Below, in pieces: positions 23,889-33,206 of a stretch of DNA of 64,000 bases; the first letter of the stretch is position 1, and each line of letters begins with the position of its first letter. The DNA is from Streptomyces sp. H27-H1 (GTDB lineage: Bacteria > Actinomycetota > Actinomycetes > Streptomycetales > Streptomycetaceae): NCBI RefSeq assembly GCF_026627445.1, contig NZ_JAPNLJ010000018.1, positions 86,362 through 150,361 of the forward strand, in the 5' to 3' direction. A program made the translations under genes and the position numbers. Under the pieces are notes generated by a model that worked only from the letters and a program-made list of their open reading frames with translations, ran no database searches and had not been told where the DNA came from.

Positions 23889-24404
23889 TCAGAACAGGTG
23901 CATCGCCAAGTGCCCGAGCGGCAGGCCGAGTTGCCAGGCAGGAGTCCAGACCCGGGCGTTCTCGTCCAGGCCCGGCGGGGTGTCGGCGTGGCCGTGGCGT
24001 CCAGGGTCGAGGTTGGTGGCGAACAGCTCCGTGCGGTCCAGCCAGCGCCAGGCCGCCCGGGCCAGTTCCAGGTCGGGGTCCTCGCCTTCGCCGCGTTCGC
24101 GGGCCTCCTCGCCCAGCGCCAGGAACCGGGTGTGGACCCAGTCGCGCCAGGGGTGGCCGTACGCCGTCAACGACATCCACTCGTCAAGTTGCGAGACGAC
24201 CCGGATCCCGGAGAGCTCGCCGGCCGCGTCCGAGAGGTAGATGGTCAGCGCGAGCGTGTCGCGTCCGGCGCGGAACTCCAGGGTGCTGACCGGGATCAGC
24301 CGGCCCGTGCGCAGCAGTTCGTCGGCGATGTACTCCGCGTAGAGCCATGCCATGGGCACCGCGAGCCCACCGTCACTGGTGCCGTTCGTACCCTCGGGCT
24401 GCAC
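23889..24404 (-). CDS. Conserved hypothetical protein
   Basis: A 171-residue soluble protein from GTG 24404, preceded by AAGGTGGG. Visible features are MAWLYAEYIADELLRTGRLIPVS near the start (broken by no helix-breaking residues), LSGIRVVSQLDEWMSL in the middle and a tryptophan-rich second half (HPWRDWVHTRFLALGEE, WRWLDRTELFATNLDPG). No signal peptide, membrane segment or catalytic motif is visible. It faces the preceding membrane-protein gene and follows the ECF sigma gene on the same strand, 206 bases away. Function unknown. Confidence 0.75.
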   Translation of the reverse strand: MQPEGTNGTSDGGLAVPMAWLYAEYIADELLRTGRLIPVSTLEFRAGRDTLALTIYLSDAAGELSGIRVVSQLDEWMSLTAYGHPWRDWVHTRFLALGEEARERGEGEDPDLELARAAWRWLDRTELFATNLDPGRHGHADTPPGLDENARVWTPAWQLGLPLGHLAMHLF

Positions 24405-24610
24405 CGTCCCACCTTCTCCCGCATACGTCGTCGAGCCTTCCCGCCGTCAGCGCCGAGCCTTCCTTGCGCGGCTCGGGGAGCGGGGGATGTTTACTCAACT
24501 TGAACGCTCCAATGCCGATTTCGATGCGGTTCGTGTCCGGTTCGTGGGCGTTCAGGCCATTCTTTGACGCGTTTGCTGTGAGTCGGGCCGTGTGGGCCTC
24601 CTCGTGACGC

Positions 24611-25150
24611 TCAGGCGCCGAGTCCGTACCCGTAGCCCTGAAGGCCTTTTCGCAAGGCGCGCAGAGCGTAGTGCGTACGGGACTTGACCGTCCCGGCCGG
24701 AATGCCGAGCTCCGCCGCGGCCTCGGCCACCGAGCGGTCCTGGAAGTAGACCTGCACCAGCACGTCCCGGTGTTCCGGCCCCAGCGATCCCACGGCCCGC
24801 CGTACGTCGATGGCCGTCACCGATCCCGCCACCGCGTCCCCCGGCGCCGGTGCCTGCTCCAGCCCTTCCGGGTCCACCTCCAGGGGCCTGGACAGGCGCG
24901 CCCGCCGGGCGTCGATGGCGAGGCGCCGGGCCACCGTGAACAGCCAGGGGCGCAGGGACTCGTAGCCGCTCGCCAGGACCTCCGGATGCTGCCAGAGCCG
25001 TAGGAGCGTCTCCTGCACGAGGTCCTCGGCGCGCTGGGCGTCCCCGGCCGTGAGGCCCAGCAGGAATCCGAACAGGGCCCGGCCGTGTTCGCGCTGGAGT
25101 CCGGCCAGTGCTTCGGGGTCGGTGCGTCGGAGCGTGGGGGCAAGGGGCAC
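24611..25150 (-). CDS. ECF-type RNA polymerase sigma factor
   Basis: A 179-residue protein from GTG 25150 with AAGGAG upstream. Region 2 covers about 20-90: GDAQRAEDLVQETLLRLWQHP and RPWLFTVARRLAIDARR. Region 4 covers about 115-170: LGPEHRDVLVQVYFQDRSVAEAAAELGIPAGTVKSRTHYAL, here noted as RDVLVQVYFQDRSVAEAA and GIPAGTVKSRTHYALRAL. It directs polymerase to an extracytoplasmic-stress-type promoter. No anti-sigma factor gene is adjacent; the neighbours are a hypothetical gene and, divergently, a CapA lipoprotein. Confidence 0.93.
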   Translation of the reverse strand: MPLAPTLRRTDPEALAGLQREHGRALFGFLLGLTAGDAQRAEDLVQETLLRLWQHPEVLASGYESLRPWLFTVARRLAIDARRARLSRPLEVDPEGLEQAPAPGDAVAGSVTAIDVRRAVGSLGPEHRDVLVQVYFQDRSVAEAAAELGIPAGTVKSRTHYALRALRKGLQGYGYGLGA

Positions 25151-25361
25151 GGGTGGCTCCTTCCGGGGGCCGGTGGGGGGTCCGTTCTAGGTCGACGGAT
25201 CCACCCTGACCTGCACCGGGCCGCCCGGGAACCGTCCCGTCCGGACGGTGCGCCCAAGCACCCGGGTCATCCGGTGGGCGGCTGCGCGGGGCGGTGAACG
25301 GTCGAACGGCGCGCCGAACGGCCATTGGAGTGAGTGTGCGGCCGAGTGGCGGAGCCGTTCC

Positions 25362-25390
25362 TTGACTTCGGGCGTCTCCTTCTATGAATT
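25362..25390 (+). promoter_or_regulatory. Possible promoter of the CapA-type lipoprotein gene
   Basis: TTGACT at 25362-25367 and TGAATT at 25385-25390 are 17 bases apart; the second hexamer is a poor -10. A second combination, TTGACC at 25389-25394 and TACTAA at 25411-25416, is closer to consensus but leaves almost no room for the AAGGAGAG ribosome-binding site. Confidence 0.3.
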
Positions 25391-25435
25391 GACCGTTGAT
25401 CGGGTAGTCGTACTAAACAAGGAGAGTCGGGACAG

Positions 25436-26641
25436 ATGACCGCGCGCACCCGCCACGCCCTCGCCCTCCTGACCGCCGTGGCGCTGTCGGCCGTCGCCGG
25501 CTGCTCCGCCGGCGGGGACGGCGCACCGGCCCGCCTCGCCGGCGCCCCGTCCGGCCAGGCGCCCTCCGGCGCCCCCGGAGCCAGCACGGCCCCCGCCGCG
25601 AAGGGATTCACCCTCGTCGCGAGCGGCGACGTGCTGCCCCACGAGTCGGTCATCCGGCGGGCGGCCGCCGACTCGGACGGCGACGGCCACGACTTCCGGC
25701 CGATGTTCTCCGCGGTCAAGCCCATCGTCTCGGCCGCCGACCTGGCCCTCTGCCACATGGAGACCATCTACGGACCGGACGGCGGCCCGTTCACCGGCTA
25801 CCCCGCCTTCCAGTCCCCGCCCGAGGTCGCCGACGGCCTGAGGGACGCCGGGTACGACGGCTGTTCCACAGCCTCGAACCACACCCTCGACGGCGGCGGC
25901 GACGGTCTGAAGCGCACCCTGGACCGCTTCGACAAGGTGGGTCTGAAGCATGCGGGTTCGGCCCGTACGCAGGCCGAGGCGGGCACCGTGACGATGTACA
26001 CGGCGGGCTCCGCGAAGGTCGCGCACCTCGCGTACACGTACGACACCAACGGGTACCCGATGCCCGAGGGCCGGCCCTGGGCCGTCAACCTCATGGAACA
26101 GGAGAAGATCGTCGCGGACTCGCGGGCGGCCAGGAAGGCGGGCGCGGACGTGGTCCTCGTCAGCCTCCACTGGGGCACGGAATGGCAGACCGAACCCGAC
26201 GAGAAGCAGCTCGCGCTCGGCAAGGCGCTGACCGCCTCGCAGACCGGCGGCCGCCCCGACGTGGACATGATCCTGGGCACGCACGCCCACATCCCGCAGG
26301 CCTACGAGAAGGTCAACGGCACCTGGATCGTCTACGGCATGGGCGACCAGGTCGCCGGCGAGATGTTCAACTACGGCGGCGCCCGTGACCTGCGCGGCAA
26401 CTACGGCTCCATCGGCCGCTTCACCTTCGCCCCGCCGGCCGCCCCCGGGCAGCGCTGGCAGGTCACCAAGGCCGAGTTCGTCCCGCAGATGATGGACCTC
26501 GGAGCGGGCCGGGTCGTCAACCTCCCCGCCGCCCTCGCCGAGCACCCCGGCCGCGAGGACTACGAGGAGGCCCGCGACGAGATCACCGAGGCGGTCCTCG
26601 GCCGCGGCGCGGCCAAGGACGGGCTGACGATGGCGAAGTAG
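25436..26641 (+). CDS. CapA/PgsA-family metallophosphatase-like lipoprotein
   Basis: A 401-residue protein from ATG 25436 with AAGGAGAG upstream. The signal peptide ends in the lipobox AVAGCSA. The CapA fold carries the calcineurin-like metal motifs LVASGDVLPH, ASNHTLDGGG, VSLHWGTEWQ and LGTHAHIPQ, all intact. In Bacillus the family helps anchor poly-gamma-glutamate capsule; in actinomycetes the function is unknown. No other capsule gene is nearby. It is divergent from an ECF sigma gene with 285 bases between, so it could belong to that sigma factor's regulon (inference). Confidence 0.9.
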   Translation: MTARTRHALALLTAVALSAVAGCSAGGDGAPARLAGAPSGQAPSGAPGASTAPAAKGFTLVASGDVLPHESVIRRAAADSDGDGHDFRPMFSAVKPIVSAADLALCHMETIYGPDGGPFTGYPAFQSPPEVADGLRDAGYDGCSTASNHTLDGGGDGLKRTLDRFDKVGLKHAGSARTQAEAGTVTMYTAGSAKVAHLAYTYDTNGYPMPEGRPWAVNLMEQEKIVADSRAARKAGADVVLVSLHWGTEWQTEPDEKQLALGKALTASQTGGRPDVDMILGTHAHIPQAYEKVNGTWIVYGMGDQVAGEMFNYGGARDLRGNYGSIGRFTFAPPAAPGQRWQVTKAEFVPQMMDLGAGRVVNLPAALAEHPGREDYEEARDEITEAVLGRGAAKDGLTMAK

Positions 26642-26680
26642 AGGTAGACCCGAACGGGCGGCCGGACGGCGGCGTTCCCG

Positions 26681-27406
26681 TCAGACCGCGGCGTTCGGAC
26701 CCTGGGCGGCCTTGACGCCCTGGAGTGCGGTCAGCTTGCGCACGAAGAGGACGGCCAGCACGGCGGCCACGACGATGACCAGGTCCGCGACGGCGCCGAG
26801 GGAGGAGGCGTCGCGGACCGCCGCGGCGCCCACCGCCTTCCCGTCCTTGTACGAGGCGAGCCCGTCGAGGAACCAGCCGGTCACGCACGCCAGCCACCAT
26901 GCGACCACCGGGGCGCCCGAGACGGCGCGGTAGGAGCCGTCGGGCGCGTACTGCGAGCTGGCGTCCCAGGTCTCCCGCGCCGTCCGGTACGGGAAGTAGA
27001 GGTTCGCGATCGGGACGAACCACCCGCCGATGGCCCAACCGGCGGACTGGCTGAAGCCGTCGGGGCGGAACACCTCGGCATTGCAGCGGACCCGGTGGAA
27101 CCACACGATGAAGACCACGGCCGTTGCCAGCATCGTGGTGCTCTGGACGAGTCCGACAAAGGCGTTGAGGTAATCGGTCGCGGCCATACCACTGTGGTCG
27201 GTGCCCAGGGGATCGGTGAGCACCTCCTTCATGTGCTGCCACCTGGTCAGCTTTCCCCAGGCCGAGAGCAGAGCGATCGCCGCTCCCACGGACAGCAACG
27301 CGGTCACGGCAGTCGCCGTCCCCTGCGGGGAGCGCAGGACCTGGACGGGCTGGGACGGCGGATACGGATACGGCGACGGTGACGGACCGGGCGCGATCGA
27401 GGACAT
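26681..27406 (-). CDS. DUF4328 family membrane protein
   Basis: A 241-residue protein from ATG 27406. A Pro/Tyr/Ser-rich cytoplasmic N-terminus (PSPSPYPYPPSQPV) precedes four to five helices. The family pattern is visible in VVFIVWFHRVRCNAEVF, GWAIGGWFVPIANLYFPYR and VVAWWLACVTGWFL. DUF4328 proteins are common in streptomycetes and have no known role. It stands alone, convergent with the CapA gene. Confidence 0.9.
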   Translation of the reverse strand: MSSIAPGPSPSPYPYPPSQPVQVLRSPQGTATAVTALLSVGAAIALLSAWGKLTRWQHMKEVLTDPLGTDHSGMAATDYLNAFVGLVQSTTMLATAVVFIVWFHRVRCNAEVFRPDGFSQSAGWAIGGWFVPIANLYFPYRTARETWDASSQYAPDGSYRAVSGAPVVAWWLACVTGWFLDGLASYKDGKAVGAAAVRDASSLGAVADLVIVVAAVLAVLFVRKLTALQGVKAAQGPNAAV

Positions 27407-27594
27407 GACGGAGTACCCCCCACGGGAACATGCGCGACGTGTGACATGGAATCGGGCAGGCCCATGGGCGGCCCGAGCTGCCCGAACATACGTCAGGACC
27501 GAGCTCGTCGTCTACGGTGATCAGGTTGCGTGGGCAAACAGCCGCCACGGGCAGGGTGATGCCCGGGGAAACGGTGGCAGCCCACCGCCCACCG

Positions 27595-28056
27595 CTACGG
27601 AACCACGGTGACCGGCCAGCGCCCGGCCTTCACCAGGCGGACCGCCACCGAGCCCACGATCCGGTGTCCGGCCTGCTCCGAGGCTCCGACCACCACCGCG
27701 TCCGCCGTCAGCTCCTGCGCCGCGCTCACCAGCCCGGCGTAAGGATCCCCGCGGAAGGTGTGGAACTGCCAGCGGACGTCGTATACGCCCTTCAGCCGCT
27801 CCGCGGACTCGCGGATCTCGGCCACCAGCCCCTCCGCGATCTCCTCGGTGGTCCCGGACACCGGAGCGCCCAGCGAGGCCCCGGCCGGCATCACCGGCTG
27901 GACGTACACCAGCGCCAGCAACGCGTTCTGCCGCCGGGCCAGCCCCGCCGCGTAGGCGGCCGCACGGAGCGAGGACTCCGACCCGTCCACCCCGGCGAGG
28001 ATCACCTTCGGGCCGTCGGTACCGCGCTCGAATCCCGTACTCACTTGCTCTGTCAC
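27595..28056 (-). CDS. Universal stress protein, UspA family
   Basis: A 153-residue protein; GTG 28056 (VTEQVSTGFERG) is taken as start, with GTG 28044 possible. A single Usp domain begins KVILAGVDGSESSLRAAAYA. The C-terminal ATP-binding loop is DAVVVGASEQAGHRIVGSVA followed by PVTVVP at the end, so it probably binds ATP. It is divergent from lysX with only 60 bases between the starts. The 188 bases between its stop and the next gene downstream hold small hairpins but nothing I can name. Confidence 0.9.
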   Translation of the reverse strand: MTEQVSTGFERGTDGPKVILAGVDGSESSLRAAAYAAGLARRQNALLALVYVQPVMPAGASLGAPVSGTTEEIAEGLVAEIRESAERLKGVYDVRWQFHTFRGDPYAGLVSAAQELTADAVVVGASEQAGHRIVGSVAVRLVKAGRWPVTVVP

Positions 28057-28116
28057 CCTTCCGAGGCTAACCCGCTCACCGCGCGAAGCGGAGCGGCCCT
28101 CCCTACAGTGCGAACC

Positions 28117-31100
28117 ATGAGTGCCACCGTGGAGGAGACGCGCGGGACGCGCGGCAGCCGCAGCCGCTTCCTGAACCGGGTGCCCGACGCCTTCGGCGCG
28201 TTCTTCGGAACGCTCGGGCTGCTCTGCTCCCTGCTGTCGCTCTCCCCGACGCTGCGCAGACTGCTGCGGCACGTCGTGCGCTTCCTCGACGCCATCGTGG
28301 TGCCGGTCAGCGCCAACCTCGCCTACGCCGTCTTCCTCTTCCTGCTCGCCGCGGCACTCGGCATGCGCAAGAAGGTCGCCTGGTGGATCGTCGTCACCTA
28401 TTTGGCCCTGCTGCTCCTGACCGACGTGCTGATCATCGCCGACGAGGAGTACTGGGTCGGCTTCTCCTCCATGGCCATCGCGGTCGCCGCCCTCGTGATC
28501 CTGATCGCCGCCCGCAAGGAGTTCAACGCCGCCTCCCGGCCCGGGGCCCTGTGGCGGGCCATGCTCGTGCTCGGTCTCGGCCTGCTCGCAGCCGTCTTCC
28601 TCGGCTGGGGGCTGGTCGCGGTGTTCCCCGGGAACCTGCCCAGGGGGCAATGGCTGGACTGGGCCGCCAAGCAGGTCTTCGGCGGGCTGTTCTCGGCCCG
28701 CCAGTTCGACGGCCACCCGCCCAGACCCCTGTACTTCCTGCTCGGCCTCTTCGGCGCCCTCGCCCTGCTGAACGCGGCCGCCACCCTCTTCCGGTCCCAG
28801 CGGCTGACCGCCGCCCTGCACGGGGACGAAGAGCCCCGCATCCGGGCTCTGCTGGGCGCCTACGGGCGGGGCGACTCCCTCGGCTACTTCGCCACCCGGC
28901 GCGACAAGGCCGTCGTGTTCGCCCCGAACGGCAAGGCCGCCGTCACCTACCGGGTCGAGGCCGGTGTCTGCCTCGGCAGCGGCGACCCCGTCGGCGACCC
29001 GGCCGCGTGGACACCCGCCATCGACGCCTGGCTCGCCGTCGCCCGCCGCTACGGCTGGCAGCCCGCGGTCATGGGCGCCTCCGAGGACGGGGCGACCGCG
29101 TACGCCCGCTCCGGGCTCGGCGCCCTCCAGCTCGGCGACGAGGCCATCCTGCAGGTGGCCCGCTTCGACCTCGACGGACGCGATATGCGCGTCACTCGCC
29201 AGGCCGTCAACCGGGTCAAGCGCACCGGAGCGAGCACTGTCATCCGCCGCCACTGCGCCCTCTCCGAGGACGAGATGCAGATGATCGTGGACCGGGCCGA
29301 CAAATGGCGCGACACCGAGACCGAACGCGGCTTCTCCATGGCCCTCGACCGGCTCGGGGACTCGGCCGACGGGGACTGCCTGCTCGTGGAGGCCTTCGAC
29401 GACAAGGGCCAGCTGACCGCCCTGCTCTCCTTCGTGCCCTGGGGCAAGGACGGCATCTCCCTCGACCTGATGCGCCGGGACCGGGCCGCCCCCAACGGGG
29501 TCATGGAGTTCATGGTCGCCGAGCTGTGCGCCGCGGCCCCGGGCCTGGGCGTGCGCCGGATCTCCCTGAACTTCGCCGTCTTCCGCTCCGCCTTCGAGGA
29601 GGGCGGCCGGATCGGCGCCGGTCCCGTCCTGAAGGTCTGGCGCAAACTGCTGCTCTTCTTCTCCCGCTGGTGGCAGCTGGAGGCGCTGTACCGCTCGAAC
29701 GTCAAGTACGGCCCCGAGTGGTACCCGCGGTTCCTCTGCTTCCAGGACGCCGGCTCGCTCGCCCGGGTCAGCCTCGCCTCCGGCATCGCCGAGGGCTTCG
29801 TCTCCGTGCCGAGCATGCGCACCCTGTGGGGCAACGGCCATCCGCGCGGGCTCACCGCCCCCGCCACCACCGTGGGCCTGCCGTCCATCGAATCCCTCGG
29901 GCTGGAATCCGTGGGGGAGGAGGAGGGGGGCGACGGGCGAACCGAGCGGATGCCCGAACAGGTCCGGGTCCGGCACGACAAGCTGGAGCGGATCCGGGCC
30001 GCCGGCACCGATCCGTACCCCGTAGGCATCCGGCAGCGCACCCACACGGTGGCCGAGCTGAAGGCCGCGCACCCCGGCCATCCGCCCGGCGCCCGTACCG
30101 GCTCGCCGGTCACCGTCGCCGGACGCGTGATGGTCGTACGCGACCTCGGCGGCGTGGTGTTCGCCGTCCTGCGGGACTGGTCGGGGGACATCCAGCTGAT
30201 GTTCACCCGCGACGAGGCGGGCACCGCCGTGCTCGACACCTTCACCTCCCAGGTCGACTTCGGCGACCACGTCGTCGCGAGCGGCGAGGTCGGCGCGAGC
30301 AAGAGCGGCGAACTGTCGGTGGTCGTCGACTCCTGGCAGCTCACCGGCAAGTGCCTGCGCCCGCTGCCCGACAAGCGCAAGGGCCTCGCAGACCCGGAGG
30401 CCCGGGTCCGGCGCCGCTACCTCGACCTGGTCGCCAGCCCCGAGGCGCGCGACGTCGTACGCGCCCGCTCCAGCGCGGTCCAGGCCCTGCGGCAGGGACT
30501 GCTGGACCGGGGCTACCTGGAGGTCGAGACCCCGATGCTCCAGCAGATCCACGGCGGGGCCAACGCCCGGCCGTTCCGCACCCACATCAACGCCTACGAC
30601 CTCGACCTCTACCTGCGCATCGCGCCCGAGCTGTACCTGAAGCGGCTGTGCGTGGGCGGCATGGAGAAGGTCTTCGAGATGGGCCGCACCTTCCGCAACG
30701 AGGGAGTCTCCTACAAGCACAACCCCGAGTTCACGATGCTGGAGGCCTACCAGGCGTTCGCCGACTACGACGTCATGCTCGACCTGACCCGCGAGCTGAT
30801 CCAGGGCGCCGCCACGGCCGCCTTTGGATCGCCCGTCGCACACAAGGCCGGACCGGACGGAAAGCTCGTCGTCCACGACATCTCCGGGCCCTGGCCGGTC
30901 AAGACGATGTACGGGGCGATCAGCGAGGCACTGGGCGAAGAGGTCGACGCCGACACCGAGGAGTACGTCCTGCGCCGGCTGTGCGACCGGGCGGCCGTGC
31001 CGCACACGCCCGACAACACGCGGGGCGACGTGGTCCTGGAGATGTACGAGCGGCTGGTGGAGGAGCGGACCAAGCTGCCCACCTTCTACAAGGACTTCCC

Positions 31101-31431
31101 GACCGACGTCTCACCGCTCACCCGGCAGCACCGCAAGGACCCCCGGCTCGCGGAGCGCTGGGACCTGGTGGCCTTCGGCACCGAACTGGGCACCGCCTAC
31201 TCGGAGCTGACCGACCCGGTCGAGCAGCGGCGCCGGCTCACCGCGCAGTCCCTGCTGGCGGCGGGCGGCGACCCGGAGGCGATGGAGATCGACAACGACT
31301 TCCTGGACGCGCTGGAGTACGCGATGCCGCCGACCGGCGGGCTGGGCATCGGCGTGGACCGGCTCGTCATGTTCCTCACGGGGCTGACGATCCGGGAGAC
31401 GCTGCCGTTCCCGCTGGTGCGGCGCGGCTGA
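28117..31431 (+). CDS. lysX: Bifunctional lysylphosphatidylglycerol synthetase/lysyl-tRNA synthetase
   Basis: A 1104-residue fusion from ATG 28117, as in mycobacterial LysX. Six to seven membrane helices fill about 20-225. The DUF2156/GNAT-like aminoacyl transferase domain spans about 235-600 (RGDSLGYFATRRDKAVVF, GFSMALDRLG). From about 612 (MPEQVRVRHDKLERIRAAG) a complete class II LysRS follows, with an OB domain, motif 2 EMGRTFRNEG and motif 3 GLGIGVDRLVMFLTG. It charges lysine and transfers it to phosphatidylglycerol, changing membrane charge and resistance to cationic peptides. A stand-alone housekeeping lysS is expected elsewhere. Confidence 0.96.
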   Translation: MSATVEETRGTRGSRSRFLNRVPDAFGAFFGTLGLLCSLLSLSPTLRRLLRHVVRFLDAIVVPVSANLAYAVFLFLLAAALGMRKKVAWWIVVTYLALLLLTDVLIIADEEYWVGFSSMAIAVAALVILIAARKEFNAASRPGALWRAMLVLGLGLLAAVFLGWGLVAVFPGNLPRGQWLDWAAKQVFGGLFSARQFDGHPPRPLYFLLGLFGALALLNAAATLFRSQRLTAALHGDEEPRIRALLGAYGRGDSLGYFATRRDKAVVFAPNGKAAVTYRVEAGVCLGSGDPVGDPAAWTPAIDAWLAVARRYGWQPAVMGASEDGATAYARSGLGALQLGDEAILQVARFDLDGRDMRVTRQAVNRVKRTGASTVIRRHCALSEDEMQMIVDRADKWRDTETERGFSMALDRLGDSADGDCLLVEAFDDKGQLTALLSFVPWGKDGISLDLMRRDRAAPNGVMEFMVAELCAAAPGLGVRRISLNFAVFRSAFEEGGRIGAGPVLKVWRKLLLFFSRWWQLEALYRSNVKYGPEWYPRFLCFQDAGSLARVSLASGIAEGFVSVPSMRTLWGNGHPRGLTAPATTVGLPSIESLGLESVGEEEGGDGRTERMPEQVRVRHDKLERIRAAGTDPYPVGIRQRTHTVAELKAAHPGHPPGARTGSPVTVAGRVMVVRDLGGVVFAVLRDWSGDIQLMFTRDEAGTAVLDTFTSQVDFGDHVVASGEVGASKSGELSVVVDSWQLTGKCLRPLPDKRKGLADPEARVRRRYLDLVASPEARDVVRARSSAVQALRQGLLDRGYLEVETPMLQQIHGGANARPFRTHINAYDLDLYLRIAPELYLKRLCVGGMEKVFEMGRTFRNEGVSYKHNPEFTMLEAYQAFADYDVMLDLTRELIQGAATAAFGSPVAHKAGPDGKLVVHDISGPWPVKTMYGAISEALGEEVDADTEEYVLRRLCDRAAVPHTPDNTRGDVVLEMYERLVEERTKLPTFYKDFPTDVSPLTRQHRKDPRLAERWDLVAFGTELGTAYSELTDPVEQRRRLTAQSLLAAGGDPEAMEIDNDFLDALEYAMPPTGGLGIGVDRLVMFLTGLTIRETLPFPLVRRG

Positions 31432-31522
31432 GGGGCGGGGCAGACGGGCGGGGGAGACCGGCGGGAGCGACCGGCCGGACTGCTCCGAGAGGGTGAGCGG
31501 CAGGGGGCACGTCCGCGCCTCT

Positions 31523-31542
31523 CGACATCTGCGGCGATGTCG
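31523..31542. repeat. Inverted repeat upstream of the polysaccharide deacetylase gene
   Basis: CGACATC (31523-31529) and GATGTCG (31536-31542) are perfect complements with a six-base spacer, 17 bases before the deacetylase ATG. It could be an operator or a leader hairpin. The deacetylase start has no visible ribosome-binding site, so the hairpin may matter for translation. Confidence 0.45.
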
Positions 31543-31558
31543 TTGATACGTAGTAGTA

Positions 31559-32467
31559 ATGAAAAATGACGAGCCGACAGTAGGGCGACGCGTGCTCCTG
31601 CGCTCCGCCGTCTTCCTCGGAGTCGCAGCCGCCGCAGGGATGCTGACGGGCGGCGAAGCCGATCCGCCGACGCCCGGCGCCGGGGCCGCGGCAGGACCCG
31701 GCGCCGGGCTCGGAGCGAGCGGAGCCGCAGGGCCCGGGCCCCTCACCGGAGCACCCGCCGGGCGTCCGCAGTTCCCGCGCGGATCTCCGTACCGGCTCCA
31801 GCCGATCACCTCCGAGGGGACCCCGGAGCGCGCGCCCGTGGCGAGACCCGCGGTACGGACCCGGCCGATCCTGGAACTGCCGGCCGACGCGCGCACGGCG
31901 AGCGCCATGACCCTCACCTTCGACGACGGCCCGGACCCCCGCTACACCCCGGCCATCCTGGACACCCTCGCGCGTTACGGCGTCCGGGCCATGTTCTTCG
32001 TCTGCGGGGAGATGGCGGTGGACAACCAGGACCTGCTGCGCAGGATGGTGGCCGAGGGACACGTCATCGGCAATCACACCTGGACCCATCCGCTGATCAC
32101 CAAGCTGAGCCGGCCGGCCCTGGCCTCCGAGATCGGCCGCACGAGCGAGGTCGTACAACAGGCCGTAGGCACGGCTCCGTTGTGGTTCCGGGCGCCCTAC
32201 GGGGCATGGAACCGGGCCGCCTTCGAGATCGGCGCGGAACTCGGCATGGAGCCGCTCGCCTGGACCGTGGACACCCTGGACTGGACGGAGCCCGGCACCT
32301 CCGTGATCGTGTCGCGGGCACTGAAGGGGGCCGCACCCGGGGTGATCGTGCTGAACCACGACGCGGGCGGCAACCGCTCACAGAGCGTGCAGGCGCTGGC
32401 GAGCTACCTGCCGCAACTGCTCGGACGGGGATTCCGGATGGTGCTGCCGGAACTGCCGCCGCGCTGA
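31559..32467 (+). CDS. Secreted polysaccharide deacetylase (carbohydrate esterase 4)
   Basis: A 302-residue protein from ATG 31559. The N-terminus VGRRVLLRSAVFLGVAAAAG looks like a Tat-type signal, followed by a Gly/Ala/Pro linker to about residue 95. The NodB domain (about 115-300) has all catalytic blocks: LTFDDGPD, the metal site HTWTHP, FRAPYGAWNRA and VIVLNHDA. It should remove N- or O-acetyl groups from wall peptidoglycan, chitin or a related polymer. It is convergent with the sortase gene, 49 bases away, at the edge of the surface-protein block. Confidence 0.93.
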   Translation: MKNDEPTVGRRVLLRSAVFLGVAAAAGMLTGGEADPPTPGAGAAAGPGAGLGASGAAGPGPLTGAPAGRPQFPRGSPYRLQPITSEGTPERAPVARPAVRTRPILELPADARTASAMTLTFDDGPDPRYTPAILDTLARYGVRAMFFVCGEMAVDNQDLLRRMVAEGHVIGNHTWTHPLITKLSRPALASEIGRTSEVVQQAVGTAPLWFRAPYGAWNRAAFEIGAELGMEPLAWTVDTLDWTEPGTSVIVSRALKGAAPGVIVLNHDAGGNRSQSVQALASYLPQLLGRGFRMVLPELPPR

Positions 32468-32516
32468 GGGTCCGCACCCTCGGAGCGGCGGCGCCGTCCG
32501 TCGTCCTGCCGGTCGG

Positions 32517-33206
32517 TCAGCGGGCCTCCACCATCCGCGCGAACACGACGACGTTGCCGTCGTAGCCGCGCCCCTTCGAGTAGCCGCCGCCGCACGTGAT
32601 CACCCGGAGTTCCGGGTGCCCGGTGTCCCCGTACACCCGGGCTCCGGGGAACGTGCTCTTGGAGAAGACCTCCACTCCGTACACCTCGAACACCGCCGTG
32701 CGCCCGTCGTAGCGCGCCACCTCGATGCGGCTGCCCTTCTGGACCGAGCCCAGGCCGTAGAAGACCGCGGGGCCCTGTGCGTTGTCCACGTGGCCCACGA
32801 GCACCGCAGAACCCTGCTGGCCCGGCGAAATGCCGTTGAGGTACCAGCCGGCCAGGTTCTTGTCCTGCGGGGGCGGCGCGTCGATCCAGCCCTGTGCGTC
32901 GAGGCCGACCGTCATCACCGGTGCGTCCACGCTGATCGACGGGATCCGGATGCGCTGCACCGACGAGTGGTCCAGCACCTCCATGTCCGGCGGCGGCGTG
33001 GGCGGCTCGGCCGGAGCCTGGTCGCCCTGTGGCCCGATCGCGGCCCCGGCCGGTGCGCCGACCGCAGCCGCCGCGGCCGGCTGCGGGGGTCCGCCGCCGG
33101 CCTCGGCTCCGTTTCGCATCATGGCGAGGCCGGTGAGCATGACCAGCGCGATCGCACCCCAGGGGGAGCGCCTCCTCGATGGCCTCTCACTCTCGTCCTC
33201 GGTCAT
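32517..33206 (-). CDS. Class F sortase
   Basis: A 229-residue protein from ATG 33206 with GGGAG upstream. A basic N-terminus and one helix (PWGAIALVMLTGLAMM) anchor it, then a Pro/Ala linker. The sortase barrel (about 85-229) contains the catalytic His in VLVGHVD, Cys in RVITCGGGY and Arg in VVFARM. Class F is the common actinobacterial single-gene sortase with poorly known substrates. It is divergent from a secreted protein gene, and a second similar one lies about 1.6 kb away. Confidence 0.93.
   Translation of the reverse strand: MTEDESERPSRRRSPWGAIALVMLTGLAMMRNGAEAGGGPPQPAAAAAVGAPAGAAIGPQGDQAPAEPPTPPPDMEVLDHSSVQRIRIPSISVDAPVMTVGLDAQGWIDAPPPQDKNLAGWYLNGISPGQQGSAVLVGHVDNAQGPAVFYGLGSVQKGSRIEVARYDGRTAVFEVYGVEVFSKSTFPGARVYGDTGHPELRVITCGGGYSKGRGYDGNVVVFARMVEAR

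Noticed and set aside
27407..27594. Riboswitch-like sequence between the DUF4328 and USP genes
   Set aside because: GGGCAAAC and repeated GGTGG/CCACC words looked like a GEMM or cobalamin element, but conserved cores and pairing do not fit, and its orientation relative to the genes is unclear.
27595..31005. 1136-codon open frame on the minus strand across lysX
   Set aside because: It is the GC-rich shadow of lysX. Only its last 154 codons (28056-27595) look like protein, the universal stress protein; the rest has no family signature.
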